From contig JAJCKG010000001.1 of NCBI GenBank assembly GCA_020558355.1, forward strand, positions 310,001 through 374,000: DNA of 64,000 nucleotides, read 5' to 3'. Below are positions 41,282-50,723 of this stretch, one piece after another; position 1 is the first letter of the stretch; every line of letters starts with the position of its first letter. The notes under the pieces were generated by a model, which had not been told where the DNA came from, made no database searches, and saw nothing but the letters and a program-made list of their open reading frames with translations. Source of the stretch: a bacterium 210820-DFI.6.37. Lineage in GTDB: Bacteria > Bacillota > Clostridia > Peptostreptococcales > Anaerovoracaceae. The position numbers and the translations under genes are program-made.

Positions 41282-41836
41282 CTATTTGATGTCCTCTCTC
41301 CATGTGGCAGGCTTGAATTCTCCCTGTATCGGAAGGAGTCTCTGATCCACATCGATCTTCAGTACCGAATTGAAATTGTTTGTCGCGATCATCTGACCCG
41401 CAAAACCGACAATTACCACCAGCTCCGAATCGCTGTAATGTTTTTTCAGATCGTTGATCAGTTCATCGGATACATTGGTCGGATCTTTTACGATCTGCTG
41501 CCCCAGCTGCACCAGCAGGTTTTCCTTTTCGTCCAGCTCCAGCCTGTCAGGATCAAGCCCCAGCGCTTTCAGGTCGCTGATGAAAAACAGGGAGCACAGC
41601 AGGCAGCTGTTGGTCGAAGACACCGCGTGAGCGTAGATCGTTGACGCCTTTTCTCCAATGACCTCCACAAGTCTTGCCCATGAGGTGTACCATCCCATAT
41701 AAGCGTCATAGGTCGCGTAGTCCTGTAATAAGGCTTTCTTCATATTGGTAAGATTGCCCTTTTCTACATAAGCGTCATACGCTTCCTTTGCTTTTCCGGA
41801 TACTTCGTTTGCTTCTAACAGTTTTACTCTTGCCAT
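41282..41836 (-). CDS. Carboxymuconolactone decarboxylase / AhpD-like protein
   Basis: 184 residues, all-helical CMD-type fold. A C-x-x-C pair in SSTNSCLLCSLFF (about residue 78) followed by a helix resembles the redox-active motif of AhpD-like proteins; the downstream sequence lacks the canonical histidine spacing I would expect, so catalytic detail is unsure. It lies between metQ (44 bases) and the alcohol dehydrogenase gene (30 bases) in one operon. A peroxide or thiol redox role is possible. Confidence 0.75.
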   Translation of the reverse strand: MARVKLLEANEVSGKAKEAYDAYVEKGNLTNMKKALLQDYATYDAYMGWYTSWARLVEVIGEKASTIYAHAVSSTNSCLLCSLFFISDLKALGLDPDRLELDEKENLLVQLGQQIVKDPTNVSDELINDLKKHYSDSELVVIVGFAGQMIATNNFNSVLKIDVDQRLLPIQGEFKPATWREDIK

Positions 41837-41880
41837 TTTTTTAATCTCCTTTTTTACAATTCTATTTTGCTTTCTGTTTT

Positions 41881-42714
41881 TTACTGAATCGGAACGACCG
41901 CTCCGCCGTAGGTTTCATTGATATAGTCTTTAATCTCGTCGCTCTGAAGCACCTCTACCAGCTTTTTCACAGCTTCATTGTCCTTGTCTTCCGCTTTTAC
42001 CGCTATAATATTGGCATAGGTCTTGGCCGCTACGGACTGGTCGGACTCTACCGCCAGCGCGTCTTTTACATCAAGGCCGCCCTCAATCGCATAGTTTCCG
42101 TTAATAACCGCGATATCCACATCCGGCAGGGAACGTACCAGCTGTTCCGGAGCGATTTCCTTAAAGGTTAAATTTTTCGGGTTTTCTTCAATATCAGCGG
42201 TAGTAGCTTTAATATCCACCCCATCCTTTAGGGTAAGAATTCCTTCCTGTTCCAGCAGGAGCAGAGCTCTCGCTTCGTTTGTAACATTGTTTGGAACCGC
42301 TACGATCGCTCCTGACGGAAGATCCTTCAGGCTTTTTGTTTTCCCCGCGTAAATGCCGAAGGGCTCATAATGAATGGCTCCCGCGGATACCAGGTCGGTT
42401 CCATTTTCACTGTTGAAATCGTCCAGATAAGGCTGATGCTGGAAATAATTCGCGTCTATGCTTCCCTCCACCAGAGAAGTGTTAGGAGTCACGGTATCTT
42501 CGATCTGAACTACCTCAAGATCGATGCCTTCTTCCGCCAAAATCGGCTTTGCCTGTTCCAGAATCTCAGAGTGAGGCGTTACACTCGCGCCGACTTTCAG
42601 TGTGGTGGAAGCGGTTTCCGATCCGCTGCCCTCATCGGACCCGCAGCCTGACAGCGCTCCCGCCGCTCCGAAAATAAGAATTGCGATTACAATAAGCGAT
42701 AATTTCTTTTTCAT
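41881..42714 (-). CDS. metQ: Methionine ABC transporter substrate-binding lipoprotein MetQ
   Basis: NlpA/MetQ family, 277 residues. A signal peptide ends in the lipobox ALSGC (Cys about residue 24). The mature part shows typical stretches: VGASVTPHSEILEQAKPIL, NTSLVEGSIDANYFQHQPYLD, AIHYEPFGIYAGKTKSL and AIVAVPNNVTNEARALLLLE. It would capture L- or D-methionine outside the membrane for MetN-MetI. It follows metI by 40 bases. Confidence 0.94.
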   Translation of the reverse strand: MKKKLSLIVIAILIFGAAGALSGCGSDEGSGSETASTTLKVGASVTPHSEILEQAKPILAEEGIDLEVVQIEDTVTPNTSLVEGSIDANYFQHQPYLDDFNSENGTDLVSAGAIHYEPFGIYAGKTKSLKDLPSGAIVAVPNNVTNEARALLLLEQEGILTLKDGVDIKATTADIEENPKNLTFKEIAPEQLVRSLPDVDIAVINGNYAIEGGLDVKDALAVESDQSVAAKTYANIIAVKAEDKDNEAVKKLVEVLQSDEIKDYINETYGGAVVPIQ

Positions 42715-42754
42715 AATGTTTAACCTTTTTTCCTTTCTTTTTTCATCTCATCCT

Positions 42755-43408
42755 TTAAGAATGTCTCTTTTTTATGGATAATCTTGTTCCGGCCTCCTGG
42801 AAGACCTGTACAAGAATAATTAAGATTGCTACTGTGATCCACAGTACGTCTGTCTGATACCGGTAATAGCCGTAATTCAGCGCTATAGCGCCCAGGCCTC
42901 CGCCTCCGATACATCCCGCCATCGCGGAGTATCCCAGTATCGTCACCAGATTGATCGCGGCTCCCAAAAGAAGGGAAGGCACTGCCTCCGGTATCAGAAA
43001 CCGAGTAATGATCTGTCCCGGCGACGCTCCCATGGAATGGGCCGCTTCAATGATCCCCGAAGGAACTTCATTCAGGGAAGTTTCCACCATCCTTGCTACG
43101 ATGGGGATGGCCCCAATGGTAAGGGGTACGATTGTCGCCGCGGTTCCAATGGAGCTGCCTGTCAAAAGTCTGGTCAGAGGAATCAGGAAGACTAAAAGGA
43201 TCAGAAACGGGATGGACCGGACAATGTTAACGATGGCTCCCACACCCGCGTTTATCGCCCGATTCTGCATAATGTGGCCTTTTGCCGTAACCGTCAGAAG
43301 GACTCCCAGCGGAACACCCGCTATGTAGGAGATCACGGTGGATATAAGCGTCATCTGCAGGGTCTCCACTACACCAGTCCCTATCATTTGCCATATCTGT
43401 TCTGTCAT
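42755..43408 (-). CDS. metI: Methionine ABC transporter permease MetI
   Basis: 217-residue permease with five or so membrane segments and the EAA-type loop EAAHSMGASPGQIITRFLIPEA that contacts the ATPase. RSIPFLILL and the ending of the family are also clear. Its start overlaps the metN stop by four bases, so they are translationally coupled. Confidence 0.95.
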   Translation of the reverse strand: MTEQIWQMIGTGVVETLQMTLISTVISYIAGVPLGVLLTVTAKGHIMQNRAINAGVGAIVNIVRSIPFLILLVFLIPLTRLLTGSSIGTAATIVPLTIGAIPIVARMVETSLNEVPSGIIEAAHSMGASPGQIITRFLIPEAVPSLLLGAAINLVTILGYSAMAGCIGGGGLGAIALNYGYYRYQTDVLWITVAILIILVQVFQEAGTRLSIKKRHS

Positions 43409-44424
43409 AGACTTGTCACCTCCGTAACCGGTATCGCCGCTTCTTTAAAATACTCTAAAACCCGCTCCGCCGACTCTGGCTTTTCCGGAAGCTCTACGAT
43501 CATCTGTCCAAATCCGATGCCTCCTACGCTCTTGGTATCGGCGCATAAAATATTCACCTTTTCCCCTGTATCCTGTACCATATTGGCAATCAGCGATTCA
43601 TTTGCCGCCCGTCCGTCAAATACGAGACGGATACAGCGTTTGTCGGTTCTGTCGAATAAATTCAGATCCTGCTTTGCCGGAAATACCAGATGCTTTGCGG
43701 CGTCTGTTTTAGGCCTTGCGAAAATTTCTTTTACTGACCCCAGCTCTACCAGTTTTCCGTGATCCACGATACCGACCCGATGGCAGATTTTTTCAACCAC
43801 GGACATTTCATGTGTAATAATTACAATGGTCAGCTTCATCTTTTGATTGATCTCTTTAAGAAGCTCCAGTATCTCACCTGTGATTTTAGGATCCAGAGCG
43901 CTGGTGGCTTCATCACAAAGGAGCACTTTCGGATCCATGGATAAGGCTCTGGCAATGGCTACGCGCTGCCGCTGTCCTCCGGACAGTTGGGCAGGATACG
44001 CTTTTGCCCGCTTTTCAAGCCCTACAATCTTCAGCATTTCCATAGCTTTTTCTTTCTGCTTTTTTTTCGGTATCTTCGCGATTTTCATAGGCAGCATGAC
44101 ATTTTCCAGTACAGTCTTCTGCATCAGCAGATTAAAGCTTTGAAAAATCATCGCGATGGATCTTCTTACCTGCCGAAGCTCTTTATCCGGCAGCTCTCCC
44201 AAAACCCTTCCGTCAAAGATTACCTTTCCTTTTGTAACCTCTTCCAGTCGGTTAAGAGTACGGACCAGCGTGCTCTTTCCCGCGCCGCTCATTCCGATAA
44301 TCCCAAAAATCTCGCCTTCCCGGATGCTGAGGGAAACATCGTCTACTGCCGTGACCCTTCCATTTTTATTTTCAAACACCTTTGATACGTGTTCCAGCCG
44401 AAAAATCTCTGTATTCTCAGTCAT
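43405..44424 (-). CDS. metN: Methionine ABC transporter ATP-binding protein MetN
   Basis: 339 residues. Walker A GMSGAGKST, Q-loop MIFQSFNLL, signature LSGGQRQRVAIARAL, Walker B VLLCDEATSALD and the switch His in IVIITHEMSV are intact. The C-terminal ~95 residues form a NIL (ACT-like) domain (RLVFDGRAANESLIANM ... GGIGFGQMIVELP) that binds methionine and inhibits transport when internal methionine is high. First gene of the operon. Confidence 0.96.
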   Translation of the reverse strand: MTENTEIFRLEHVSKVFENKNGRVTAVDDVSLSIREGEIFGIIGMSGAGKSTLVRTLNRLEEVTKGKVIFDGRVLGELPDKELRQVRRSIAMIFQSFNLLMQKTVLENVMLPMKIAKIPKKKQKEKAMEMLKIVGLEKRAKAYPAQLSGGQRQRVAIARALSMDPKVLLCDEATSALDPKITGEILELLKEINQKMKLTIVIITHEMSVVEKICHRVGIVDHGKLVELGSVKEIFARPKTDAAKHLVFPAKQDLNLFDRTDKRCIRLVFDGRAANESLIANMVQDTGEKVNILCADTKSVGGIGFGQMIVELPEKPESAERVLEYFKEAAIPVTEVTSL

Positions 44425-44552
44425 ATTGCTATCACCACCCTTCCTGTTTCTGTAAAACCCCTTTCACGGCCTGCTGATTTTGCCGGTTTTATTGTCAAAG
44501 GAGTCTGTGGTTTTTCTTATTATTCCTATATGTTTTATATGATTTATGCACT

Positions 44553-44581
44553 ATTCTAATAGACATTCCGCAATTTGTCAA
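44553..44581 (-). promoter_or_regulatory. Promoter of the metNIQ operon
   Basis: TTGACA, 17-base spacer, TAGAAT on the minus strand; start point near 44546 and a leader of about 120 bases. The leader holds a possible AAAACC-GGC / GCC ... GGTTTT fold, but no SAM-I riboswitch motif could be found. Confidence 0.75.
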
Positions 44582-44768
44582 CCACTTTTTTCTAAAATTT
44601 ATTTAACTTGTAAGTCATTTTTGATCATGTCCTAATAAACCACAGGGCAAAGCTTTCTCAAATAAGCAGAAGTGCCGCAAAGACAAACACAAGGCCGCCG
44701 GATTGTGCTATAATGATTATAATTATTTCGGCGTTGCTATAAGAAAGATTAAGTTAGGAGACAGATTG

Positions 44769-45425
44769 ATGAAACCACTGAATAAATACTTTGACCATAC
44801 AAATTTAAAGCCTACCGCTTCAGAGGCGGACATTATAAGGCTGTGCCAGGAAGCAAAGAAATACGATTTCTATGCCGTCTGTGTCCACGGCAGCTATGTG
44901 CCTTTAGCCGTAAAGGAGCTGGAAGGCACGGACATCAAGGTCGCCGCTGTAGTAGGGTTTCCTCTGGGCATGGCGGCTTCTGGCGCGAAAAAATATGAAA
45001 CAGTTCTCGCCTGTGATCACGGCGCGGATGAAATCGATATGGTCATCAATATCGGCGCGCTGAAGGAGGGCCGGTACGATTATGTAAGAGAGGAAATCAA
45101 GGAGATCGTCATGGCCGCCGGGTTTCACAAGGCCATTGTAAAGGTGATTCTGGAAACCTGCCTGCTGACCGATGACGAGATCGTAAAAGGCTGTCAGCTG
45201 GCAATCGAGGCCGGAGCCTCTTATGTAAAAACTTCTACTGGATTCAGCAGCGCGGGGGCGACTCCCCGTATTGTCGCGCTGATGAAGGAAACGGTGGGCG
45301 ATCAGATTCTGATCAAAGCCTCCGGCGGTATCCGGGATGTTCTGGCCACCAAGGAAATGCTGCGGCTTGGCGCCAACCGCATCGGAGCCAGCGCTTCGGT
45401 GGCTATTATGGAAGCGTTAAAATAG
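44769..45425 (+). CDS. deoC: Deoxyribose-phosphate aldolase
   Basis: Class I aldolase splitting 2-deoxyribose 5-phosphate to acetaldehyde and glyceraldehyde 3-phosphate. 218 residues from the ATG at 44769, which has TTAGGAGA at good spacing; the frame runs 22 codons further back without a site. Core motifs: NKYFDHTNLKP, VVGFPLG, DEIDMVINIG, KVILETCLL and the Schiff-base lysine in YVKTSTGF, then KASGGIRD. A TATAAT lies near 44709 without a clear -35. It is a lone gene with its own terminator. Confidence 0.96.
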   Translation: MKPLNKYFDHTNLKPTASEADIIRLCQEAKKYDFYAVCVHGSYVPLAVKELEGTDIKVAAVVGFPLGMAASGAKKYETVLACDHGADEIDMVINIGALKEGRYDYVREEIKEIVMAAGFHKAIVKVILETCLLTDDEIVKGCQLAIEAGASYVKTSTGFSSAGATPRIVALMKETVGDQILIKASGGIRDVLATKEMLRLGANRIGASASVAIMEALK

Positions 45426-45453
45426 CCCTGATCCCGTCCAGCTCAAAAATGCC

Positions 45454-45500
45454 AAAATGGCTGAAAATCTGTTCTTTCAACAGATCTTCAGCCATTTTTT
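45454..45500. terminator. Terminator after deoC, probably bidirectional
   Basis: AAAATGGCTGAA-AAT-CTGTT pairs with AACAG-ATC-TTCAGCCATTTT, followed by TT on the plus strand. The reverse strand also ends in T4, serving the pyrimidine operon that ends here. Confidence 0.85.
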
Positions 45501-46377
45501 ACGCGGTTTTCCACTTCAGCACATTATCCTCAAAATAACATTCCAGCTGCCCCTGGTCCTGCAGATAAGTGAGGTAACACCGCAGGGGCGCGCCTACAAC
45601 GGCATATTGAACCGGATTGCCTTTGATCCTGTACCGGTCAAAGACCCCTTTTAAGATTCGGTCAAAATTCTTTCCGTCTCTGCAGTCGTTTAGGATCCCT
45701 TCCATATTTTTTCGGATATTCTCCCGGTTTCCCTGGGCCAGAGGGCGGATATCGGACACCACATCGCCGTGGGCAGGGACAAACAGGGTTCCTTCCAGGG
45801 TCTGCAAAAGGTCCAGCGTATCCAGATACCCTTCCACATCCACCAGATATCCAAACTGGTACTTTTCCAGACACCGGCTGTTCAAAACGCTGTCGCCGAT
45901 GAACCATACCCCGTCCGGGGTTCTGATCCCGATCATGCCAAAGGAATGCCCCGGCAGCAGAATGTATTCCAGCCCCTCCGGCAGCTCGAACTCCTCAATA
46001 TCCCGAAAACCGATGGGACCCGGATGCCGGAACACATCCCGCATCTCCCGGAAAGGATAGCCGCCGTACATGTAGGCGGGTTCCAGATCTCTGTAATTGG
46101 CAAAGGCATTTTCAATATTGGTGGCATAAGCCGGACACCCCCACTTTTCCATCAGGTACGCGTTGCCGCCCAGATGGTCGATATGGGTATGAGTATTGAT
46201 GATGAAGCTCAGCTTCCACCCCTTCTCCTCCAATATCTGCTGGATCCGCTCCGCGTCTTTGGTTCCGTTTCCCGTATCAATGAGGCAGACCTCCGTATCG
46301 CTCAGCTGATAAACACCGATATACGTCCGGTTATTGATGTACCAGGTCTTTTTTCCCGCCTGTACCAGTTCGAACAT
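45499..46377 (-). CDS. Metallo-beta-lactamase-fold hydrolase
   Basis: 292 residues. Metal site THTHIDHLGG (HxHxDH, about residue 60), further ligands in LLPGHSFGMIG and IGDSV, and FVPAHGDVV near residue 200. The C-terminal ~80 residues resemble the helical end of the glyoxalase II-like group. Its ATG overlaps the pyrI stop (TAATG), making it the last gene of the pyrimidine operon. The natural substrate is unknown; its constant coupling to pyr genes here suggests a related hydrolysis, but this is only inference. Confidence 0.85.
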   Translation of the reverse strand: MFELVQAGKKTWYINNRTYIGVYQLSDTEVCLIDTGNGTKDAERIQQILEEKGWKLSFIINTHTHIDHLGGNAYLMEKWGCPAYATNIENAFANYRDLEPAYMYGGYPFREMRDVFRHPGPIGFRDIEEFELPEGLEYILLPGHSFGMIGIRTPDGVWFIGDSVLNSRCLEKYQFGYLVDVEGYLDTLDLLQTLEGTLFVPAHGDVVSDIRPLAQGNRENIRKNMEGILNDCRDGKNFDRILKGVFDRYRIKGNPVQYAVVGAPLRCYLTYLQDQGQLECYFEDNVLKWKTA

Positions 46378-46802
46378 TATTTATACTCCTTATGCTCCAC
46401 ATCGCAGTAAGCGCAGCGATAAATTTTCTTCTCCCGGTCAGCCAGCTTGAACACATGGGTGATTTCCTGCTCAATGGAAGTAATACATCTCGGATTCTTG
46501 CATTTAATCACGTCCGTAATCGTCTCCGGCAGCTCCAGATGCTCTTTTTTCAGGAGCTTACCGTCCCTTACCCGGTTAACTGTAATATTGCTGTCTATGT
46601 ATCCCAGCATTTCAAAATCCAGTTCGATCTCATCATCGATCTTGATAATATCCTTCTTGCCGTATTTGCTGCTGCGCACATTCTGGACAACCGCCACACT
46701 GCAGTCCAGCTTGTCCAGTCCCAGATAATTATAGATCTGCATACTCTTTCCGGCCTTGATATGGTCTAAAACAATACCTGTTGTTACTCCGTCAATATTC
46801 AT
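46377..46802 (-). CDS. pyrI: Aspartate carbamoyltransferase regulatory subunit
   Basis: 141 residues. The N-terminal allosteric domain (GIVLDHIKAGKSMQIYNYLGL) binds nucleotides. The C-terminal zinc domain has four cysteines in CKNPRC and CAYC, needed to hold the catalytic trimers. A neighbouring pyrB completes a class B-type ATCase, subject to CTP/ATP feedback. Confidence 0.95.
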   Translation of the reverse strand: MNIDGVTTGIVLDHIKAGKSMQIYNYLGLDKLDCSVAVVQNVRSSKYGKKDIIKIDDEIELDFEMLGYIDSNITVNRVRDGKLLKKEHLELPETITDVIKCKNPRCITSIEQEITHVFKLADREKKIYRCAYCDVEHKEYK

Positions 46803-46817
46803 ATTACCCTGTCCTCC

Positions 46818-47741
46818 TTATTTGATTCCCAGTAAGTTCAAAATCAGCGCCATACGGATGTGCTTGCCGCACAGAGCCTGTTCAAAATAGCAGGCCCGCG
46901 GGTCATCATCTACTTTTACAGAAATTTCATTTACTCTTGGAAGCGGATGCATGATGGTCAGATCCTCTTTGGCGGTTTCCAGCTTTTCCATGTCCAGAAT
47001 ATAAGTGTCCTTCAATCTTACATAATCCTCTTCATTGAAGAAGCGTTCTCTCTGAACTCTTGTCATGTACAGGACGTCCAGCCGCGGCATAACCTCTTCC
47101 ATACTTTCCACTTCACACCAGTCCACTCCGGCATTTCTCAGCTTTTCCCGGATGTATTCCGGAACTCGCAATTCTTCCGGTGAAATCAGAACGAATTTCA
47201 CATTCGGATAGCGAAGCATGGCTTCGATGAGAGAATGAACCGTTCTTCCGAACTGCAGGTCTCCGCAGAGCCCCAGAGTCAGATTGCCCAGCTGCCCTTT
47301 CTTTCTCTTGATGGTAAGAAGGTCTGTCAGGGTCTGTGTTGGATGGAAGTGTCCCCCGTCTCCCGCGTTGATGATGGGCACCGTGGTCCTTCTGGAAGCT
47401 ACTAAAGGCGCGCCTTCCTTTGGATGGCGCATGGCAATAATATCTGCGTAGCAGCCTACCGTTCTTACGGTATCGCTTACACTCTCGCCCTTAGCCGCGG
47501 AACTGGAAGAAGCTTCGGAAAAGCCCAAAACGCTTCCGCCCAGTTCCAGCATGGCGGCTTCAAAGCTGAGCCTTGTTCTGGTGCTGGGCTCAAAGAACAG
47601 GGTAGCCAGCTTCTTTCCCCTGCAGATATCCATATACGCGTCGTGATTCGCTACGATGTCGTCCGCCACTTCAATGAGATGATCGATTTCCTCTACGGAC
47701 ATGTCTAAAATGCTGATCAAATTACGAATTTCTTCTGCCAT
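46818..47741 (-). CDS. pyrB: Aspartate carbamoyltransferase catalytic subunit
   Basis: Condenses carbamoyl phosphate with aspartate. 307 residues with the carbamoyl-phosphate site [13 protein letters not shown] (about residue 50), GEGESVSDT-like [32 protein letters not shown] and the aspartate-side HPLPRVNEI. Length and motifs are normal. It lies 15 bases before pyrI and directly abuts pyrE. Confidence 0.97.
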   Translation of the reverse strand: MAEEIRNLISILDMSVEEIDHLIEVADDIVANHDAYMDICRGKKLATLFFEPSTRTRLSFEAAMLELGGSVLGFSEASSSSAAKGESVSDTVRTVGCYADIIAMRHPKEGAPLVASRRTTVPIINAGDGGHFHPTQTLTDLLTIKRKKGQLGNLTLGLCGDLQFGRTVHSLIEAMLRYPNVKFVLISPEELRVPEYIREKLRNAGVDWCEVESMEEVMPRLDVLYMTRVQRERFFNEEDYVRLKDTYILDMEKLETAKEDLTIMHPLPRVNEISVKVDDDPRACYFEQALCGKHIRMALILNLLGIK

Positions 47742-48380
47742 TTATTTTTCTCCTTTCATCCATCCTTCATCAGAAGGGTTATTTCTAAACGCGATAAGCC
47801 GTTTTACATCGTCTTCTTTGATGTAGCCCTCTTCCGCGGCTACTTCTACCAGGGTATCCAGATCGGACAGACTGACATTTTTGATCTCAGCCTCAGCCAT
47901 TCTTCTGATTCCCTTTTCCATACCGTAGGTAAAAATGCTGGCGATCCCCAGCACCTCCGCTCCCGCGTTCCGCAGCGCCGCTACGGTATCGAGAACAGAT
48001 CCGCCGGTGGAAATCAGGTCTTCAATGACTACCACCTTCTGGCCCTTTTCCAGCTTTCCCTCGATCTGGTTGGTACGTCCGTGATCCTTTGCGGACCCCC
48101 GCACATATCCCATAGGAAGTCCCATCAGATGCCCGGTGATGGCAGCGTGAGCGATTCCCGCTGTGCTGGTCCCCATCAGGACTTCACAGTCCGGATAATG
48201 CTCTCTTACGGTCTGTGCCAGCCCTTCTTCCACTTTGACGCGGACTTCCGGCGCGGTAAGGGTCAGACGGTTGTCACAGTAAATGGGGCTTTTGATGCCG
48301 CTGGCCCATGTAAAAGGCTCATCCGGCCGCAGAAATACAGCTCCAATCGATAAAAGTCCTTTCGCGATTTCTCTCTTCAT
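47742..48380 (-). CDS. pyrE: Orotate phosphoribosyltransferase
   Basis: 212 residues. Converts orotate and PRPP to OMP. The PRPP loop [25 protein letters not shown] is typical, as are [16 protein letters not shown] and the [11 protein letters not shown] stretch. It abuts pyrB and is two bases from pyrF. Confidence 0.96.
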   Translation of the reverse strand: MKREIAKGLLSIGAVFLRPDEPFTWASGIKSPIYCDNRLTLTAPEVRVKVEEGLAQTVREHYPDCEVLMGTSTAGIAHAAITGHLMGLPMGYVRGSAKDHGRTNQIEGKLEKGQKVVVIEDLISTGGSVLDTVAALRNAGAEVLGIASIFTYGMEKGIRRMAEAEIKNVSLSDLDTLVEVAAEEGYIKEDDVKRLIAFRNNPSDEGWMKGEK

Positions 48381-48382
48381 TT

Positions 48383-49084
48383 CTATTCCTCCACAAATTC
48401 TCTGACGCAGCGTTCATACGCGGCTACCGGATCGTCAGCCTGTGTGATCGGCCGTCCCACAACAATATAGTCGGAGCCGATCTCCTTTGCCTTAGCCGGA
48501 GTTGTCACTCTCACCTGGTCTCCCCTGGAAGCGTCATCAAAGCGCACTCCCGGTGTAACAGTCAGAAAGTCTCTTCCACAGACATCGTGGATCTTTCCCG
48601 CTTCCAGAGGGGAGCAGACCACGCCGTCCAATCCCGCGACATCCGCGTTTTCCGCGTATTTGATTACAACCTTAGCAATATCCTCTTCAATCAGAAGCTC
48701 TTCTGTCATTCTCTCCTGGCTCGTTGATGTAAGCTGCGTCACCGCGATAAGCAGCGGCCTTGTCCCATCTTCTCTTGTCAGTCCTTTCAGGGCAGCTTTC
48801 ATCATTTCGATGGTTCCCGCAGCATGCAGATTGACCATATCCACATCCATACGGGACAAAACAGCCATGGCCTTTTCCACGGTATTAGGAATGTCATGCA
48901 GCTTCAGGTCTAAAAACAGCTTGTGCCCTCTTTTTTTGATTTCCCTGATAATAGATGGGCCTTCCGCGTAATACAGCTCCATGCCTACCTTCACATAAGG
49001 CTTTTTCTCTTTGAACTGATCCAGAAAGGACAGCGCTTCTTCTCCGCTCTTAAAATCCAAAGCGATAATAACATCTTTTCCCAT
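48383..49084 (-). CDS. pyrF: Orotidine 5'-phosphate decarboxylase
   Basis: 233-residue TIM barrel giving [15 protein letters not shown] at the start, the catalytic [14 protein letters not shown] (Asp-Lys-x-x-Asp type), and TPGVR followed by VVGRPIT near the C-terminus identify the group 1 enzyme. Ten bases downstream of pyrD. Confidence 0.97.
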   Translation of the reverse strand: MGKDVIIALDFKSGEEALSFLDQFKEKKPYVKVGMELYYAEGPSIIREIKKRGHKLFLDLKLHDIPNTVEKAMAVLSRMDVDMVNLHAAGTIEMMKAALKGLTREDGTRPLLIAVTQLTSTSQERMTEELLIEEDIAKVVIKYAENADVAGLDGVVCSPLEAGKIHDVCGRDFLTVTPGVRFDDASRGDQVRVTTPAKAKEIGSDYIVVGRPITQADDPVAAYERCVREFVEE

Positions 49085-49094
49085 AGCTTACCTC

Positions 49095-50006
49095 CTACTC
49101 TACGATTCCTATGATATCTTCCAGTTTTTCTATTTTCAGCTCTTCCATTACCCGCGGAAGCTCTTCTATGATTTCTTTACACGCGTAAGGGTTCACCAGA
49201 TTTGCGGCTCCTACCTGTACAGCCGAAGCGCCCGCCATCATCATTTCGATCACATCCCTTGCGTCCTGGATACCGCCCATGCCGATAATGGGAATCCTTA
49301 CAGCCTTTGCCACCTGATAAACCATGCGCACAGCCACCGGAAAAATGGCAGGGCCGGAAAAGCCGCCCATTTTATTGGCAATGACCGGCGCGCGCCGCCG
49401 GATGTCGATCCGCATTCCAAGCAGGGTATTGATCAGGCTCAGTCCATCAGCCCCCGCCTCTTCACAGGCCTTCGCGATAGATACAATATCCGTCACATTG
49501 GGGCTCAGCTTGATATATACCGGCTTTTTCGTCACTTTCTTTACCGCCTTTGTCACAGCCGCCGCGCTTTCCGGCAGTACACCGAAGGCCATGCCGCCGT
49601 CGTGGACGTTGGGGCAGCTTACATTAACCTCGATGATCCCCACCTGAGGTTCATCGTCCATTGCCTTTGCGCACTGAACATACTCTTCTATGGAAAAACC
49701 GCTTACATTTGCAATGACCGGCTTTTTATAGATCCTGGCAAGCTCCGGAAGCTCGACTGCCTTTACCGCATCAAGTCCCGGGTTCTGCAAACCCACAGAA
49801 TTGATCATACCTTGGCTGCATTCGGCAATCCTTGGCTGAGGATTTCCGAATCTGGCTTCTCTGGTGGTGCCTTTAAAGGAAAGGGAACCCAGAATATTGA
49901 TATCGTAAAGCTCCGCGTATTCTTTTCCATAGCCGAAGGTGCCGCTGGCCGGGATCACCGGGTTGTCCAGCGTAAGTCCGCTGAGAGAAACTTTCGTATC
50001 TACCAT
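49095..50006 (-). CDS. pyrD: Dihydroorotate dehydrogenase, catalytic subunit (type 1B)
   Basis: 303 residues from the ATG at 50006 with GGAGGAG before it; the frame is open 28 codons earlier into pyrK. FMN-binding TIM barrel with SGTFGYG, NSVGLQNPG, NVSCPNVHDGG carrying the catalytic Cys, KLSPNVTDI and GMGGI. Class 1B enzymes use NAD+ through PyrK, encoded just upstream and overlapping it. Confidence 0.95.
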   Translation of the reverse strand: MVDTKVSLSGLTLDNPVIPASGTFGYGKEYAELYDINILGSLSFKGTTREARFGNPQPRIAECSQGMINSVGLQNPGLDAVKAVELPELARIYKKPVIANVSGFSIEEYVQCAKAMDDEPQVGIIEVNVSCPNVHDGGMAFGVLPESAAAVTKAVKKVTKKPVYIKLSPNVTDIVSIAKACEEAGADGLSLINTLLGMRIDIRRRAPVIANKMGGFSGPAIFPVAVRMVYQVAKAVRIPIIGMGGIQDARDVIEMMMAGASAVQVGAANLVNPYACKEIIEELPRVMEELKIEKLEDIIGIVE

Positions 50007-50722
50007 TTGATCTCCTCCTTTTCCAGTACCGGTCCTTCCTTGCAGATCCGTTTGTAGCCGTATTTCGTTTCGCAGCTGCATCCCATACATCCGCCGAAGC
50101 CGCAGGCCATCCTGGCTTCAAAGCTGAACTGCCCATGCTTTACCTTGTCGGAAACGGCCTTCAGCATCGGCTCCGGTCCGCAGGCGCAGCCGTAATCAGC
50201 AGCCGTAAAGCCATCGGTCACAAAGCCTTTGATTCCATAGCTCCCATCCGCTGTTGTCACTTTTACCTCGGCCCCCAGATCCCGGAATTCCTTTTCATAA
50301 AAAACCTCTTCCTTCGTATTAAAGCCCAGGACTACCATTGGCTTTTTCCCCTTTTCTATGAGGGCTTTTGTCAAACCATACATTGGAGGGACCCCTACGC
50401 CGCCTCCGGCGATAACAGGCGCGTCGCTGATCTTATCCAGATCATAGCCGTTTCCCAAAGGGCATAGGATATCCAGTCGGTTTCCCGGCCCCATCTTTGC
50501 CATTTTTTCGGTTCCCTGACCTACGGTCTTGTAGATGATCGTCAGCTTTGTGTCATCCCAGTCACAGATGGAGATGGGTCTTCTCAGATAAAAGCCTTCA
50601 AGTTTTATATTGATGAACTGCCCCGGAGCTGTGATTCCGCGGGTGTCCCCTTCCAGCTCCATTCTGTAAATATCCCGCGCCAGCCGCTCATTTGAAAGGA
50701 TTGTATAAATCTGCTTTTCCAT
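50000..50722 (-). CDS. pyrK: Dihydroorotate dehydrogenase electron transfer subunit
   Basis: 240 residues. FAD-binding part with YLRRPISICDWD, NAD part with VIAGGGVGVPPMYGLTKALIEKG, and a C-terminal [2Fe-2S] ligand set CGFGGCMGCSC ... CKEGPV. It passes electrons from PyrD to NAD+. I use the ATG at 50722 (GGGAGAG upstream); the frame is open nine codons earlier. It overlaps both neighbours by a few bases. Confidence 0.95.
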   Translation of the reverse strand: MEKQIYTILSNERLARDIYRMELEGDTRGITAPGQFINIKLEGFYLRRPISICDWDDTKLTIIYKTVGQGTEKMAKMGPGNRLDILCPLGNGYDLDKISDAPVIAGGGVGVPPMYGLTKALIEKGKKPMVVLGFNTKEEVFYEKEFRDLGAEVKVTTADGSYGIKGFVTDGFTAADYGCACGPEPMLKAVSDKVKHGQFSFEARMACGFGGCMGCSCETKYGYKRICKEGPVLEKEEIKW

Positions 50723-50723
50723 C

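Noticed and set aside
44425..44552. SAM-I riboswitch before metN
   Set aside because: The leader lacks the AGAGAGGTGGAGGGA-type core and the paired geometry.
44501..44645. Inverted 9-mers CTGTGGTTT and AAACCACAG around the metN promoter
   Set aside because: Short, far apart and without other support; chance is likely.
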